NCBI GenBank assembly: GCA_030263805.2
Contig: CP136010.1
Coordinates: 496,001-560,000 of the forward strand
Source of the DNA: Pseudomonas sp. FeN3W
Lineage (GTDB): Bacteria > Pseudomonadota > Gammaproteobacteria > Pseudomonadales > Pseudomonadaceae
Direction of reading: 5' to 3'
DNA length: 64,000 nucleotides
In this document: in pieces, positions 49,465-58,264 of the stretch
Layout: the number at the start of each line of letters is the position of its first letter
Numbering within the stretch: the stretch's first letter is position 1
Notes under the pieces: model-generated
Databases searched by the model: none
Seen by the model: the letters and a program-made list of their open reading frames with translations, nothing else
What the model was told of the DNA's origin: nothing
Made by a program: the position numbers and the translations under genes

Positions 49465-49569
49465 GTCTAGCCTTGCATATTCAGGAACATAATAAGCCGG
49501 CAGTTACATGGCACCGCCGAACACTGGGCGGGCATTATTGCGAATGCCGCGCGGAGCAGCCAGCCTTGC

Positions 49570-49610
49570 TTGATATACATCACGGCCGGCATCGCAGGCT
49601 TGTCTATAGT
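49570..49610 (+). promoter_or_regulatory. Anr-type promoter of the universal stress protein gene
   Basis: TTGATATACATCAC at 49570-49583 matches TTGAT-N4-ATCAA at nine of ten positions. A good -10 hexamer, TATAGT, lies at 49605-49610, which places the box centre close to -41.5, the class II arrangement. The start of transcription would be near 49618, 25 bp before the ATG. Confidence 0.75.
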
Positions 49611-49642
49611 TGACCAACCCGAATCTGGAAATGGAGCCGATC

Positions 49643-50503
49643 ATGCAAGCCATTCGCTGCATCCTCGTGGTAATTGACCCGAACCAGCCACAAGAGCTGG
49701 CACTCAAACGTGCGCGACTGATCGCAAGTGTCAGCCAGTCCCACCTGCATCTGCTGGTGTGCGATGCCAAGCACGACCACAGTGCCCATCTGACTGCATT
49801 GAGCGAGCAACTGACGGGCGAAGGCCATCAAGTGACCACCCAACAGGCGTGGCACGAGAGCATCCATCAGACCATCATCAACGTGCAGCAGGCCGAAGGT
49901 TGCGGACTGGTGGTCAAGCAGCACGTGCCGGACAATCCCCTCAAGCGCGCCCTGCTCACCCCCGAAGACTGGAAGCTGCTGCGCTATTGCCCCAGCCCGG
50001 TACTGATGGTGAAAACCGACAAGCCTTGGACAGGTGGAAACATTCTCGCCGCGGTGGACGTCGGCAACGCCGATCTGGAACACCGCACGCTGCACGCGAC
50101 GATCATCAATCACGGCTATGAGATCGCCAGCCTCGCCGACGGCAAACTGCACGTCATCAGTGCGCATCCTTCAGCGATGCTTTCGGCCGCCGACCCGGCA
50201 TTCCAGCTCAAGGAAACCATCGAAGCCCGCTACAGAGACGCCTGCAAGCAGTTCCAGGAAGAGTTCCAGATTCCCGACGCCCAGCTACATGTCGAGGAGG
50301 GTCCGGCCGATGCGCTGATTCCGCGCGTTTGCCATCAGCTCAAGGCCGTCGTCACCGTGATCGGCACCGTGGCAAGAACCGGATTTTCTGGCGCGCTGAT
50401 GGGTAACACTGCCGAGGTAGTGCTCGACACGCTGGAAAGCGACGTCCTGGTGCTCAAGCCCAACGACATAATCGATCACCTCGAAGACCTGGTTCGCCAC
50501 TGA
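49643..50503 (+). CDS. Tandem universal stress protein (UspE-like)
   Basis: A 286-residue cytoplasmic protein of two Usp domains: MQAIRCILVVIDPNQPQELAL starts the first and NILAAVDVGNADLEHRTLHA the second, with GTVARTGFSGALMGNTAEVVLD near the end giving the GxxGxG-like nucleotide loop. The ATG at 49643 is chosen because GGAG lies 8 nt upstream and because the inferred transcript starts near 49618, after the earlier possible start at 49610. Anr-controlled Usp proteins help survival without oxygen in P. aeruginosa; the same is inferred. Confidence 0.88.
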   Translation: MQAIRCILVVIDPNQPQELALKRARLIASVSQSHLHLLVCDAKHDHSAHLTALSEQLTGEGHQVTTQQAWHESIHQTIINVQQAEGCGLVVKQHVPDNPLKRALLTPEDWKLLRYCPSPVLMVKTDKPWTGGNILAAVDVGNADLEHRTLHATIINHGYEIASLADGKLHVISAHPSAMLSAADPAFQLKETIEARYRDACKQFQEEFQIPDAQLHVEEGPADALIPRVCHQLKAVVTVIGTVARTGFSGALMGNTAEVVLDTLESDVLVLKPNDIIDHLEDLVRH

Positions 50504-50546
50504 GTCAGGCTAATCTGAGCGAAAGCGCTGGTCCGCAGGGCTTTCA

Positions 50547-51023
50547 TCAGACCCTGGAGTCGATACCTTCAGCCAAGAAGCGCGGCGCGATGTAGCGTTC
50601 GTAATGCGCCTCGGAAAGCAGGAAGAACTCCTGATCGATCGCGTCGCGCAGTTCCGGCAGCGGTCGGTCACGGAATTCGGGTAGCAAAGCAACGCCATAA
50701 GCTTCGAGCTGCTGAATCACCCGTGCACCGCGCGCGATCAACTGATAGGCCCAGCAATAAGGCGACTGCCCCACTACGAAGCGGATCTGCCGCGTCTCCA
50801 GCTGCTGGCGCAACAGCTCGGCATCGAACACTTCAAGCTTGGCTGCCATGACCTGTGCCAGGAGGATTTCCAAACGCCGCCACACCGCCCGTTTTTCCTC
50901 TTCGCCATAGGCGTTCCAGTTAACCACCTCATGATGGAATCGCTTGCATCCACGGCAGACGATATCGCCGTACACCGTCGAGCAAAGACCAATGCAGGGA
51001 GTTTTGATGCGCTGTGAGGACAT
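50547..51023 (-). CDS. DUF1289 protein
   Basis: A 158-residue protein with the DUF1289 motif at the N-terminus: TPCIGLCSTVYGDIVCRGCKRFHHEV, with four Cys that suggest a metal or iron-sulfur site, followed by WNAYGEEEKRAVWRRL. The C-terminal half is a long helical region found in Pseudomonas members. The function is not known. It is convergent with the universal stress protein gene and divergent from acnB. Confidence 0.85.
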   Translation of the reverse strand: MSSQRIKTPCIGLCSTVYGDIVCRGCKRFHHEVVNWNAYGEEEKRAVWRRLEILLAQVMAAKLEVFDAELLRQQLETRQIRFVVGQSPYCWAYQLIARGARVIQQLEAYGVALLPEFRDRPLPELRDAIDQEFFLLSEAHYERYIAPRFLAEGIDSRV

Positions 51024-51198
51024 GACTGAAGCAGGTTGATGGCGGGTCGAGCATCTTAGACTTTTGTCCTACCAGGGTCACCCTTGTTTGAAGCGCGGAC
51101 ACCTCGCACATCGCCACAGGCCCAGGCCCCGCGGGCCCGAGCGAAATCTGTCGCGCAAGCTCACGCAGCCTACGCGGCGATCACCACTGGCGCTCGAC

Positions 51199-51227
51199 TT
51201 AACTTTCGGGGCCATTTCCAGTAGTAT
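51199..51227 (+). promoter_or_regulatory. Candidate sigma-70 promoter for acnB
   Basis: TTAACT and TAGTAT are 17 bp apart, giving a start near 51234 and a leader of nearly 200 nt. No gene is seen in the rest of 51024-51429. Confidence 0.45.
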
Positions 51228-51259
51228 CGGCCCGCCGTTTTTGGCGCCACATTCCATAC

Positions 51260-51379
51260 GAAGCTGTTTTCAAAGCGTCACGAGCACAGTTGAACCGGCT
51301 GCGTGCCGGATGCGCGGATTTGCCTCTCTCCTGCCCATCCGGCCTCGCCTGCCCGGCGTAAAACTTTGAAAACAGCTTC
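51260..51379 (+). repeat. Long-range inverted repeat in the acnB leader
   Basis: Perfect 16-bp arms GAAGCTGTTTTCAAAG (51260-51275) and CTTTGAAAACAGCTTC (51364-51379) enclose 88 nt. They lie downstream of the candidate promoter and 50 bp before the acnB start, so they would pair in the mRNA leader. No known riboswitch pattern was recognised. Confidence 0.75.
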
Positions 51380-51429
51380 CGGATGCGCGTCCCGAAACAC
51401 CCAAGGGACCAATGATGAGGGTAAAAACT

Positions 51430-54039
51430 GTGCTTGAAGCCTATCGCAAACACGTAGAAGAGCGTGCCGCCCAGGGCGTCGTGCCCCAGCCGCTGAACGC
51501 CGAGCAAACCGCAGGTCTGGTCGAGCTGCTGAAGAACCCGCCGGCCGGCGAAGAAGAATTCCTCGTTGATCTGATCACCAACCGCGTCCCTGCTGGCGTC
51601 GACGAAGCCGCCTACGTCAAGGCCGGTTTCCTGTCCGCCCTGGCCAAAGGCGAAACCTCCTCGCCGTTGCTGAGCAAGCAGCGCGCCGTCGAGCTGCTGG
51701 GCACCATGCAGGGCGGTTACAACATCGCCACTCTGGTCGATCTGCTGGACAGCGCCGAGCTGGGCGCAGTTGCCGCCGAGCAGCTGAAGCACACGCTGCT
51801 GATGTTCGACGCCTTCCACGACGTAGCCGAGAAAGCCAAAGCCGGTAACGAGCATGCCAAGGCTGTGATGCAGTCCTGGGCCGACGGCGAGTGGTTCACC
51901 AACCGCCCGGCAGTCGCCGAAAAAGTCTCCCTGTCCGTATTCAAGGTCACCGGCGAAACCAACACCGACGACCTGTCGCCTGCTCCGGATGCCTGGTCGC
52001 GCCCTGACATCCCGCTGCACGCCCTGGCCATGCTGAAAATGGCCCGCGACGGCATCAACCCGGACGTACCGGGCTCGGTCGGCCCGATCAAGCAGATGGA
52101 AGAACTGAAGGCCAAAGGCTTCCCGGTTGCTTACGTCGGCGACGTGGTCGGCACCGGTTCCTCGCGCAAGTCGGCCACCAACTCCGTACTGTGGTTCTTC
52201 GGTGACGACATCCCGAACGTGCCGAACAAGCGCGCCGGTGGCTTCTGCTTCGGCACCAAGATCGCTCCGATCTTCTACAACACCATGGAAGACGCCGGCG
52301 CCCTGCCGATCGAATTCGATTGCAGCAACCTGGCCATGGGCGACGTGATCGACGTCTATCCGTACGCTGGCAAGGTTTGCAAGCACGGCACCGATGAAGT
52401 CATCACCACCTTCGAACTGAAAACCGACGTCCTGCTGGACGAGGTCCGTGCTGGCGGTCGTATTCCGCTGATCATCGGCCGCGGCCTGACCGAGAAGGCC
52501 CGCGCCGAGCTGGGTCTGGCACCGTCCACGCTGTTCAAGAAGCCGGAAGCGCCGGCCGACAGCGGCAAAGGCTTCACCCTCGCGCAGAAGATGGTCGGTC
52601 GCGCCTGCGGCCTGCCGGAAGGCCAGGGCGTACGTCCGGGCACCTACTGCGAACCGAAGATGACCACAGTCGGCTCCCAGGACACCACCGGCCCGATGAC
52701 CCGCGACGAGCTGAAGGACCTGGCTTGCCTGGGCTTCTCCGCCGACCTGGTCATGCAGTCGTTCTGCCATACCGCTGCCTATCCGAAGCCGATCGACGTC
52801 AACACCCACCACACCCTGCCGGACTTCATCATGAACCGCAGCGGCGTGTCCCTGCGTCCGGGCGACGGCATCATCCACAGCTGGCTGAACCGCATGTTGC
52901 TGCCGGATACCGTTGGTACCGGTGGTGACTCGCACACCCGCTTCCCGATCGGTATCTCCTTCCCGGCCGGTTCCGGCCTGGTCGCCTTCGCTGCCGCCAC
53001 TGGCGTCATGCCGCTGGACATGCCGGAATCCGTACTGGTGCGCTTCAAGGGTCAGATGCAGCCTGGCATCACCCTGCGCGACCTGGTTCATGCCATCCCC
53101 TACTACGCCATTCAGCAGGGCCTGCTGACTGTCGAGAAGAAGGGCAAGAAGAACATCTTCTCCGGCCGCATCCTCGAAATCGAAGGTCTCAACCAGCTCA
53201 CCGTGGAGCAGGCATTCGAGCTGTCCGACGCTTCCGCCGAGCGTTCGGCTGCTGGCTGCACCATCAAGCTGCCGGAAGACTCGATCGCCGAGTACCTGAA
53301 GTCCAACATCACCATGCTGCGCTGGATGATCAGCGAGGGTTACGGTGATGCCCGCACTCTGGAGCGCCGCGCTCAGGCGATGGAAGCATGGCTCGCCGAT
53401 CCGAAGCTGCTGGCAGCAGACAAGGACGCCGAATACGCTGCAGTGATCGAAATCGACCTGGCCGAAGTGAAAGAGCCCGTGCTCTGCGCACCGAACGACC
53501 CGGACGATGCGCGCCTGCTGTCCACCGTTGCTGGCGAGAAGATCGACGAAGTCTTCATCGGTTCCTGCATGACCAACATCGGTCACTTCCGCGCTGCCGG
53601 CAAGCTGCTCGACAAGGTCAAGGGTGGCATTCCGACCCGCCTGTGGCTGGCTCCGCCGACCAAGATGGACGCTCACCAGCTGACCGAGGAAGGCTACTAC
53701 GGCATCTACGGCAAAGCGGGCGCGCGTATGGAAATGCCGGGCTGCTCCCTGTGCATGGGTAACCAGGCTCGCGTTCAGACCGGTTCGACTGTCGTGTCCA
53801 CGTCGACCCGTAACTTCCCGAACCGCCTGGGCGACGCCACCAACGTCTACCTGGCATCGGCCGAACTGGCAGCGGTAGCCTCCATTATCGGCAAGCTGCC
53901 GACAGTCGGGGAATACATGGAGTACGCGAAGAACATCGATAGCATGGCTGCCGATATCTATCGCTACCTGTCTTTCGACCAGATCGCCGAATTCCGTGAC
54001 GCTGCGGAGAAGGCCAAGATCAAGGTCGTCGAAGTCTGA
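51430..54039 (+). CDS. acnB: Aconitate hydratase B
   Basis: An 869-residue aconitase interconverting citrate and isocitrate in the TCA cycle; AcnB-type enzymes can also hydrate 2-methyl-cis-aconitate and bind mRNA when the cluster is lost. It has an N-terminal HEAT-like domain (LEAYRKHVEERAAQGV..), the swivelling domain (VVGTGSSRKSATNSVLWFFGDDIP), and the cluster Cys residues including MPGCSLCMGNQARV. I choose the GTG at 51430 because TGAGGG precedes it and the length then equals that of other Pseudomonas AcnB; ATG at 51412 would add six residues. Confidence 0.95.
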   Translation: MLEAYRKHVEERAAQGVVPQPLNAEQTAGLVELLKNPPAGEEEFLVDLITNRVPAGVDEAAYVKAGFLSALAKGETSSPLLSKQRAVELLGTMQGGYNIATLVDLLDSAELGAVAAEQLKHTLLMFDAFHDVAEKAKAGNEHAKAVMQSWADGEWFTNRPAVAEKVSLSVFKVTGETNTDDLSPAPDAWSRPDIPLHALAMLKMARDGINPDVPGSVGPIKQMEELKAKGFPVAYVGDVVGTGSSRKSATNSVLWFFGDDIPNVPNKRAGGFCFGTKIAPIFYNTMEDAGALPIEFDCSNLAMGDVIDVYPYAGKVCKHGTDEVITTFELKTDVLLDEVRAGGRIPLIIGRGLTEKARAELGLAPSTLFKKPEAPADSGKGFTLAQKMVGRACGLPEGQGVRPGTYCEPKMTTVGSQDTTGPMTRDELKDLACLGFSADLVMQSFCHTAAYPKPIDVNTHHTLPDFIMNRSGVSLRPGDGIIHSWLNRMLLPDTVGTGGDSHTRFPIGISFPAGSGLVAFAAATGVMPLDMPESVLVRFKGQMQPGITLRDLVHAIPYYAIQQGLLTVEKKGKKNIFSGRILEIEGLNQLTVEQAFELSDASAERSAAGCTIKLPEDSIAEYLKSNITMLRWMISEGYGDARTLERRAQAMEAWLADPKLLAADKDAEYAAVIEIDLAEVKEPVLCAPNDPDDARLLSTVAGEKIDEVFIGSCMTNIGHFRAAGKLLDKVKGGIPTRLWLAPPTKMDAHQLTEEGYYGIYGKAGARMEMPGCSLCMGNQARVQTGSTVVSTSTRNFPNRLGDATNVYLASAELAAVASIIGKLPTVGEYMEYAKNIDSMAADIYRYLSFDQIAEFRDAAEKAKIKVVEV

Positions 54040-54051
54040 TGACGCCGTAAA

Positions 54052-54089
54052 GCAATAAAAAACCCCGCCTCGGCGGGGTTTTTTATTGC
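54052..54089 (+). terminator. Strong terminator of acnB
   Basis: An 18-bp perfect inverted repeat (GCAATAAAAAACCCCGCC / GGCGGGGTTTTTTATTGC) with a 2-nt centre starts 12 bp after the stop; the core GC stem is followed by six T residues. Symmetric, so it could also act on the other strand. Confidence 0.95.
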
Positions 54090-54251
54090 CTGGCTGTCGT
54101 CGTTGCCCGTCTACTTCCATCGAAACGGCGACCAACGTCTACACACGTATCCGCTGTAGCAATGCCGTGTCGGTCAACCAGCCATCACCGTGCAGCACCC
54201 GCCACAGCAAAATCATCACGTAGAAATAGTTGCTTTTCCTACGGACAAAGA
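54090..54251. other. Short gap between the acnB and oprF terminators
   Basis: About 160 bp with no gene, repeat or clear promoter that I can see. Confidence 0.5.
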
Positions 54252-54272
54252 AAAGCCCGGACTAGCCGGGCC
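54252..54272 (-). terminator. Terminator of oprF
   Basis: On the minus strand a 6-bp GC stem (GCCCGG / CCGGGC) with a 5-nt loop is followed by TTTTCTTT, 24 bp after the oprF stop. Confidence 0.8.
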
Positions 54273-54295
54273 TTTCTAGATATAGCTAACCCAGA

Positions 54296-55288
54296 TTACT
54301 GAACCTGAGCTTCCACTTCTGCTTCAACGCGACGGTTGATCTGACGACCTTCCTCGGTGGCGTTGTCAGCAACCGGACGGGACTCACCGTAACCTACGGA
54401 GTTCACGCGACCGCCTTCAACACCGTACTCGTTGACCAGAACGTTGCGCACTGCTTCGGCACGACGCTCGGACAAACGCTGGTTGTACTGGTCAGTACCA
54501 ACGGAGTCGGTGTGACCTTCGACAGTGGTGTTGGTCTGCGGGTACTGCTGCATGAAGTCAGCGAGGTTCTTGATGTCGCTGTAGCTTTCTTCACGAACGC
54601 GCGACTTGTCGAAATCGAACTTGACGTCCAGTTCGACGCGGACCAGTTCAGGAGCTGGCTCCGGCTCAGTGTCCACGATCGGAGCCGGTGCCGGCTCTGG
54701 AGTCGGCTCGACCGCTGCAACCTCGCGAGCACCGCCACCGAAGTTCAGACCGACACCAACGCCAGCCATCCACTCGGCTTCGTCTGCATCGATGTTGTAC
54801 ATGCCGTCGACGCTGGCCTTGGCAAAGAAGTTCTCGGTGAAGTAGTACTTCAGACCGGTACCAACATTGGCGAAGGTGCTGCTGTCACGGCCGCTACGAG
54901 CCGCCTGACCGATGCTCTGATGAGCCACGCCAGCAGAGACGTACGGACGCAGGCCTACGCCTGGCGCGCCGAAGTGGTAGGCAGCGTCCAGAGAAGTAAG
55001 GCTGCCCTTGATGTTCTTGTGACTGCCATCGGCGCCGACCGGATCCTTGGAAGTCAGGTCATGATATTCACCGTAGGACAGGCCCAGAGACACGTCGTCG
55101 GTAAGGAAGTAGCTGACGCCAGCGCCGTAGAGCTCGCCGTCACGCTGCACGTCACGCGAGCTATCGGTGAAATAGTGCTTACCGAACGCTTCCACTTCTA
55201 CGGCACCCTGACCCTGGGCCAGCGCGTTGAGAGAAGTGGCGGCAACCATCGAACCGATAACTACGCCTAAGGTGTTTTTAAGTTTCAT
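54296..55288 (-). CDS. oprF: OprF, major outer-membrane porin
   Basis: A 330-residue OmpA-family porin. Signal peptide MKLKNTLGVVIGSMVAATSLNALA, an eight-strand beta-barrel (to about residue 185), a Pro/Glu-rich linker (PTPEPAPAPIVDTEPEPAPE), and a C-terminal OmpA domain that binds peptidoglycan (VKFDFDKSRV, VEGHTDSVGTDQYNQRLSERRAEAV). No Cys residues are seen in the mature protein, unlike P. aeruginosa OprF with four. It follows sigX, which controls it in part in P. aeruginosa. Confidence 0.95.
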   Translation of the reverse strand: MKLKNTLGVVIGSMVAATSLNALAQGQGAVEVEAFGKHYFTDSSRDVQRDGELYGAGVSYFLTDDVSLGLSYGEYHDLTSKDPVGADGSHKNIKGSLTSLDAAYHFGAPGVGLRPYVSAGVAHQSIGQAARSGRDSSTFANVGTGLKYYFTENFFAKASVDGMYNIDADEAEWMAGVGVGLNFGGGAREVAAVEPTPEPAPAPIVDTEPEPAPELVRVELDVKFDFDKSRVREESYSDIKNLADFMQQYPQTNTTVEGHTDSVGTDQYNQRLSERRAEAVRNVLVNEYGVEGGRVNSVGYGESRPVADNATEEGRQINRRVEAEVEAQVQ

Positions 55289-55387
55289 CCGTAAATCCCC
55301 ATCTGGTGGTTAGAATCAGAACAATCTAAGGAAACCGGCTGTCTGTATGCCCAAGCTGTTCGCAAGGTATCAGACAAATTTCCAGGA

Positions 55388-55978
55388 TTAAGTTTCAGTA
55401 GTATCGGAAAATTTTTCGCGCAGCTTATCGAGCGCTCGCTTGTAACGCATCTTCGTTGCGCTCAAACCCATATGCATGATGTCCGCGATTTCCTGAAACT
55501 CAAGTTCAGCAACAAAACGCAACACCAATATCTCTCGATCGATCGGATTCACATGCACGAGCCAACGGTCGAGCCCGGTTTTCTCTTCGATCTTCGGCGC
55601 TTTCTCGTCGGACGCCTCTTCAAGCGGATCGAGACTGAGCGCGTCAAGCAAGCGCCGCTTACGGCGTTCTTTGCGATACTGAGTAATACACTCGTTATAC
55701 GTGATGCTATATAGCCACGTCTTGAATTTCGATTTTCCCTCGAAGTTTTTCAGCCCATATAAAACCTTGAGCATAACTTCCTGACATACATCATCGGCGT
55801 CCCGCTCGTTCCCCAAGTAACGCGCACATACATTGAACAGCGTGCGCTGATATCGCCGCATGAGCTCTTCATATGCGCGCGTTATATGAAATAGTTCGAC
55901 ATGAGCGTGCTGCACCAGCTCTTCGTCGGTGAGCTGGCGGGGGTCGTAGCGCGATATGGACGATGGGGTTTTAGTCAA
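55388..55978 (-). CDS. sigX: SigX, ECF sigma factor
   Basis: A 196-residue extracytoplasmic-function sigma factor controlling cell-envelope and fatty-acid genes. Region 2 carries YQRTLFNVCARYLGNERDADD and CQEVMLKVLYGLKNFEGKSK; region 4 carries ILVLRFVAELEFQEIADIMH. I choose a TTG start at 55978 (reading TKTPSSISRYDPRQL), which gives exactly the length of P. aeruginosa SigX; another TTG at 56023 would add 15 unrelated residues. No ATG is available in frame. It lies between cmpX and oprF, the conserved order; no anti-sigma gene follows. Confidence 0.92.
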   Translation of the reverse strand: MTKTPSSISRYDPRQLTDEELVQHAHVELFHITRAYEELMRRYQRTLFNVCARYLGNERDADDVCQEVMLKVLYGLKNFEGKSKFKTWLYSITYNECITQYRKERRKRRLLDALSLDPLEEASDEKAPKIEEKTGLDRWLVHVNPIDREILVLRFVAELEFQEIADIMHMGLSATKMRYKRALDKLREKFSDTTET

Positions 55979-56062
55979 GACGCTTCGAGCCGACAGTCGG
56001 AGGCACGGCCGCCATTTAAGCAAACCGGAAAAAAGGCGACGTACTTTACCAGAATCGCAAGG

Positions 56063-56887
56063 CTAACGGCTGCCAACGCGTTGTTCGAGCAGCACTTTGT
56101 TAGCAACAGAAGCCAGTTCGCCGTCGTCGGTCAGTAGCAATGTCTTGACCGTTCCGATCTCCTCGATCTGTCCTTCGATATCCGCCAAGCTCACTCGCTG
56201 CCCCACCTCGTAAAGCTCACGCACGTAGATGCCAGCCAGAATCTGCGATACCAGCTCGCGGCTACCGAGGCCAAACGCAAGCGCAACTGCCAGACCGACA
56301 GTGATCAGCACGATGGCGATGACATAGTTGAGGAGTTCGGTCTTGACCTCGAGCTGCCCGATCGCAACAGAGATGCTGATGATGATCACCAGCCCTTGCG
56401 CCATACGCGCCAAGCCATTGGCATAATCCAGCCCGACGCCCTCTGCCGCGCCACGAACCAGGCCGCTGAGCAACTGCGCCAGGAGAACGCCAGCGAGCAG
56501 GATCAGTGCCGCACCGAAAACCTTGGGTACGTAGAGGGCCAGCATATCCAGCGTCGCCGATACTCGCTCCAGCCCCAGCGATTCGGCAGCCGAAACCAGG
56601 AAGATGAGCAACACGAACCAGTACACGACCTTGCCGATCAGAGCGGAAACCGGAATCCGGATCCCCGCCCGCCCCAGCAGCTTGGTCAGCCCGGTACCCG
56701 CCATCAGTCGGTCCAGGCCCACCTTGGCAAGCACTTTGGAAAGCAGGGTATCGAGGAGCTTCGCGACGACGAAACCAAGCAGGACGACGACCAAAGCGCC
56801 GAACAACCGGGGGATGAACGCGGCGACAGAGGCCCAGAGGGAGCTCATCGCCGACAACAGACTTTGGGTCCAGGGATCGAATTCCAT
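56063..56887 (-). CDS. cmpX: CmpX, mechanosensitive-channel-like membrane protein
   Basis: A 274-residue inner-membrane protein of the small-conductance mechanosensitive type, with five hydrophobic segments (about 15-45, 80-100, 115-145, 160-180, 190-210) and a C-terminal soluble part (YVRELYEVGQRVSLADIEGQIEEIG) that matches the MscS beta-domain. In Pseudomonas it is upstream of sigX and affects envelope stress signalling. Confidence 0.92.
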   Translation of the reverse strand: MEFDPWTQSLLSAMSSLWASVAAFIPRLFGALVVVLLGFVVAKLLDTLLSKVLAKVGLDRLMAGTGLTKLLGRAGIRIPVSALIGKVVYWFVLLIFLVSAAESLGLERVSATLDMLALYVPKVFGAALILLAGVLLAQLLSGLVRGAAEGVGLDYANGLARMAQGLVIIISISVAIGQLEVKTELLNYVIAIVLITVGLAVALAFGLGSRELVSQILAGIYVRELYEVGQRVSLADIEGQIEEIGTVKTLLLTDDGELASVANKVLLEQRVGSR

Positions 56888-56889
56888 GA

Positions 56890-57132
56890 TCAGTCAGCCT
56901 TATCGAACGAACAGTTGGGTGTTTCCCGGCGGGAAACCGGAGCGACATGACCTGAGCCGCTGCTGACTGCGATCATCAAGGCCTGCAGCCAATGACCGAT
57001 CAGTCCGAACAGGTCGCCAGCGCCAACCTGCCGGTTGGCCGTTTTCAGGACACGGCCCAGACAAGCGTCGTCGTCATGAGCCGAGGGCTTGTTGAGCAGG
57101 TCGCGCAGGGATTCTTCAAAGGGATCGCGCAT
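56890..57132 (-). CDS. crfX: CrfX, small conserved protein
   Basis: An 80-residue protein: MRDPFEESLRDLLNKPSAHDDDACLGRVLKTANRQVG, then a short hydrophobic stretch LFGLIGHWLQALMIAVSSG. Recognised by place and pattern as CrfX of the cmaX-crfX-cmpX-sigX-oprF group. The function is poorly known; 2 bp from cmpX. Confidence 0.85.
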   Translation of the reverse strand: MRDPFEESLRDLLNKPSAHDDDACLGRVLKTANRQVGAGDLFGLIGHWLQALMIAVSSGSGHVAPVSRRETPNCSFDKAD

Positions 57133-57188
57133 GCAAACCTCGCTAAAGTATGTGGGCTAGACGGCTTTCAGTTAGGTGGGAGTCACAT

Positions 57189-58184
57189 TCACACCCAACG
57201 CAGTCGGCGCAGGACCCACCACTGCAACAGCGCAACACCGCCGATGAGCATGCAGGCAACGACGAACCCGTAGGAAAACTCTGCTCCAGGAATACCACCC
57301 ACGTTGATCCCCAGCAGCCCGGTCAAAAAGCTCAGCGGCAGGAAAAAGCCGGTGATGACAGCAAGCAGGTACATGGTGCGGTTCATCCGCTCGCTCAACC
57401 GGCGATGTTCCGACTCCAACACCAGGTTCACGCGCTCGCGGACCATCTCGAGTTCTTCCAGGTAACGGATGAGCCGGTTGCTCAACTCGTTCCAGTACTC
57501 TGTGTCATCCTCGGCAAACCAGCTCGGTTGATTACGCGTCATCTGGCCGTAGAGCTCACGCTGTGGCAGCAGGAAGCGCCGCAAGCTCGCGGCCTGCCGG
57601 CGCAAGGAAAGCATCGAAGCGTGCTCCAAGGTGTATTGCTCATCACCCTCGAGCCGCTCTTCCTCGGCGTCAATGCGCTCAGTCAGCTGAGTGACCAGGT
57701 CATCGACTCGCTCGGTCATCGCCTCTGCCAAATAGAGCAGCAGTTCAGAGGTCGATTTCGGCCCCCTACCCTCCGACAGCAATCCAATCACTACTTCGGT
57801 GGAGCGCAGTGGCCGAAGGCGAAGCGAAATGACCCGCTTTCGATCGGCAAATACACGTACGGAAACCATATCTTCCGGTTCGGCATCGGGGTTCAGATTC
57901 ACCCCTCGCAAGAACAGCAAGAGCTCTTCCTGCGGCAATGCCAAGACGCGCGGACGCGTATTTTCCTCAAGCAGTACATCGCAAGCGAACCCACTGAGCC
58001 CGCTTCGCCTGCGCAGCCAATCCTGCGCCTGGGGCTGGCCGCGGTCCCAATGCAGCCAGACGCTCTCATTGGCCGCAAGCTGCAGTTCAGGCAGATCGCT
58101 ATAGGCAATCTGGCGAGCCCCGCCGCTGCCATCGAGAACAAAGGCGTGGATCAGCCCGTGCTGTTCGCTTTCGGTTTCCCGCAT
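57189..58184 (-). CDS. cmaX: CmaX, CorA-family divalent cation transporter
   Basis: A 331-residue member of the CorA/ZntB family. A long cytoplasmic domain with helical coils (TERVDDLVTQLTERIDAEEERL) is followed by two C-terminal membrane helices (YLLAVITGFFLPLSFLTGLLGINVGG and YGFVVACMLIGGVALLQWW). The GxN pore motif is GIN, in LLGINVGGIPG. It transports Mg or another divalent ion. Starts the cmaX-crfX-cmpX group. Confidence 0.9.
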   Translation of the reverse strand: MRETESEQHGLIHAFVLDGSGGARQIAYSDLPELQLAANESVWLHWDRGQPQAQDWLRRRSGLSGFACDVLLEENTRPRVLALPQEELLLFLRGVNLNPDAEPEDMVSVRVFADRKRVISLRLRPLRSTEVVIGLLSEGRGPKSTSELLLYLAEAMTERVDDLVTQLTERIDAEEERLEGDEQYTLEHASMLSLRRQAASLRRFLLPQRELYGQMTRNQPSWFAEDDTEYWNELSNRLIRYLEELEMVRERVNLVLESEHRRLSERMNRTMYLLAVITGFFLPLSFLTGLLGINVGGIPGAEFSYGFVVACMLIGGVALLQWWVLRRLRWV

Positions 58185-58211
58185 CTATCCGTTCCGTCGC
58201 TAGTCATGAAA

Positions 58212-58230
58212 AGCCCGGCATCGCCGGGCT
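58212..58230 (-). terminator. Terminator between rraA and cmaX
   Basis: A perfect 8-bp stem (AGCCCGGC / GCCGGGCT) with a 3-nt loop, followed on the minus strand by TTTCATGAC, 34 bp after the rraA stop. Confidence 0.75.
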
Positions 58231-58264
58231 CAGGAGTGATGGCAAATACAGCCTTAAAGCCGGT

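Noticed and set aside
51199..54135. A 978-codon open frame on the minus strand opposite acnB
   Set aside because: It mirrors acnB over its whole length; the protein is rich in His, Gln, Gly and Val in no family pattern. Long antisense frames are common opposite GC-rich genes with strong third-base bias.
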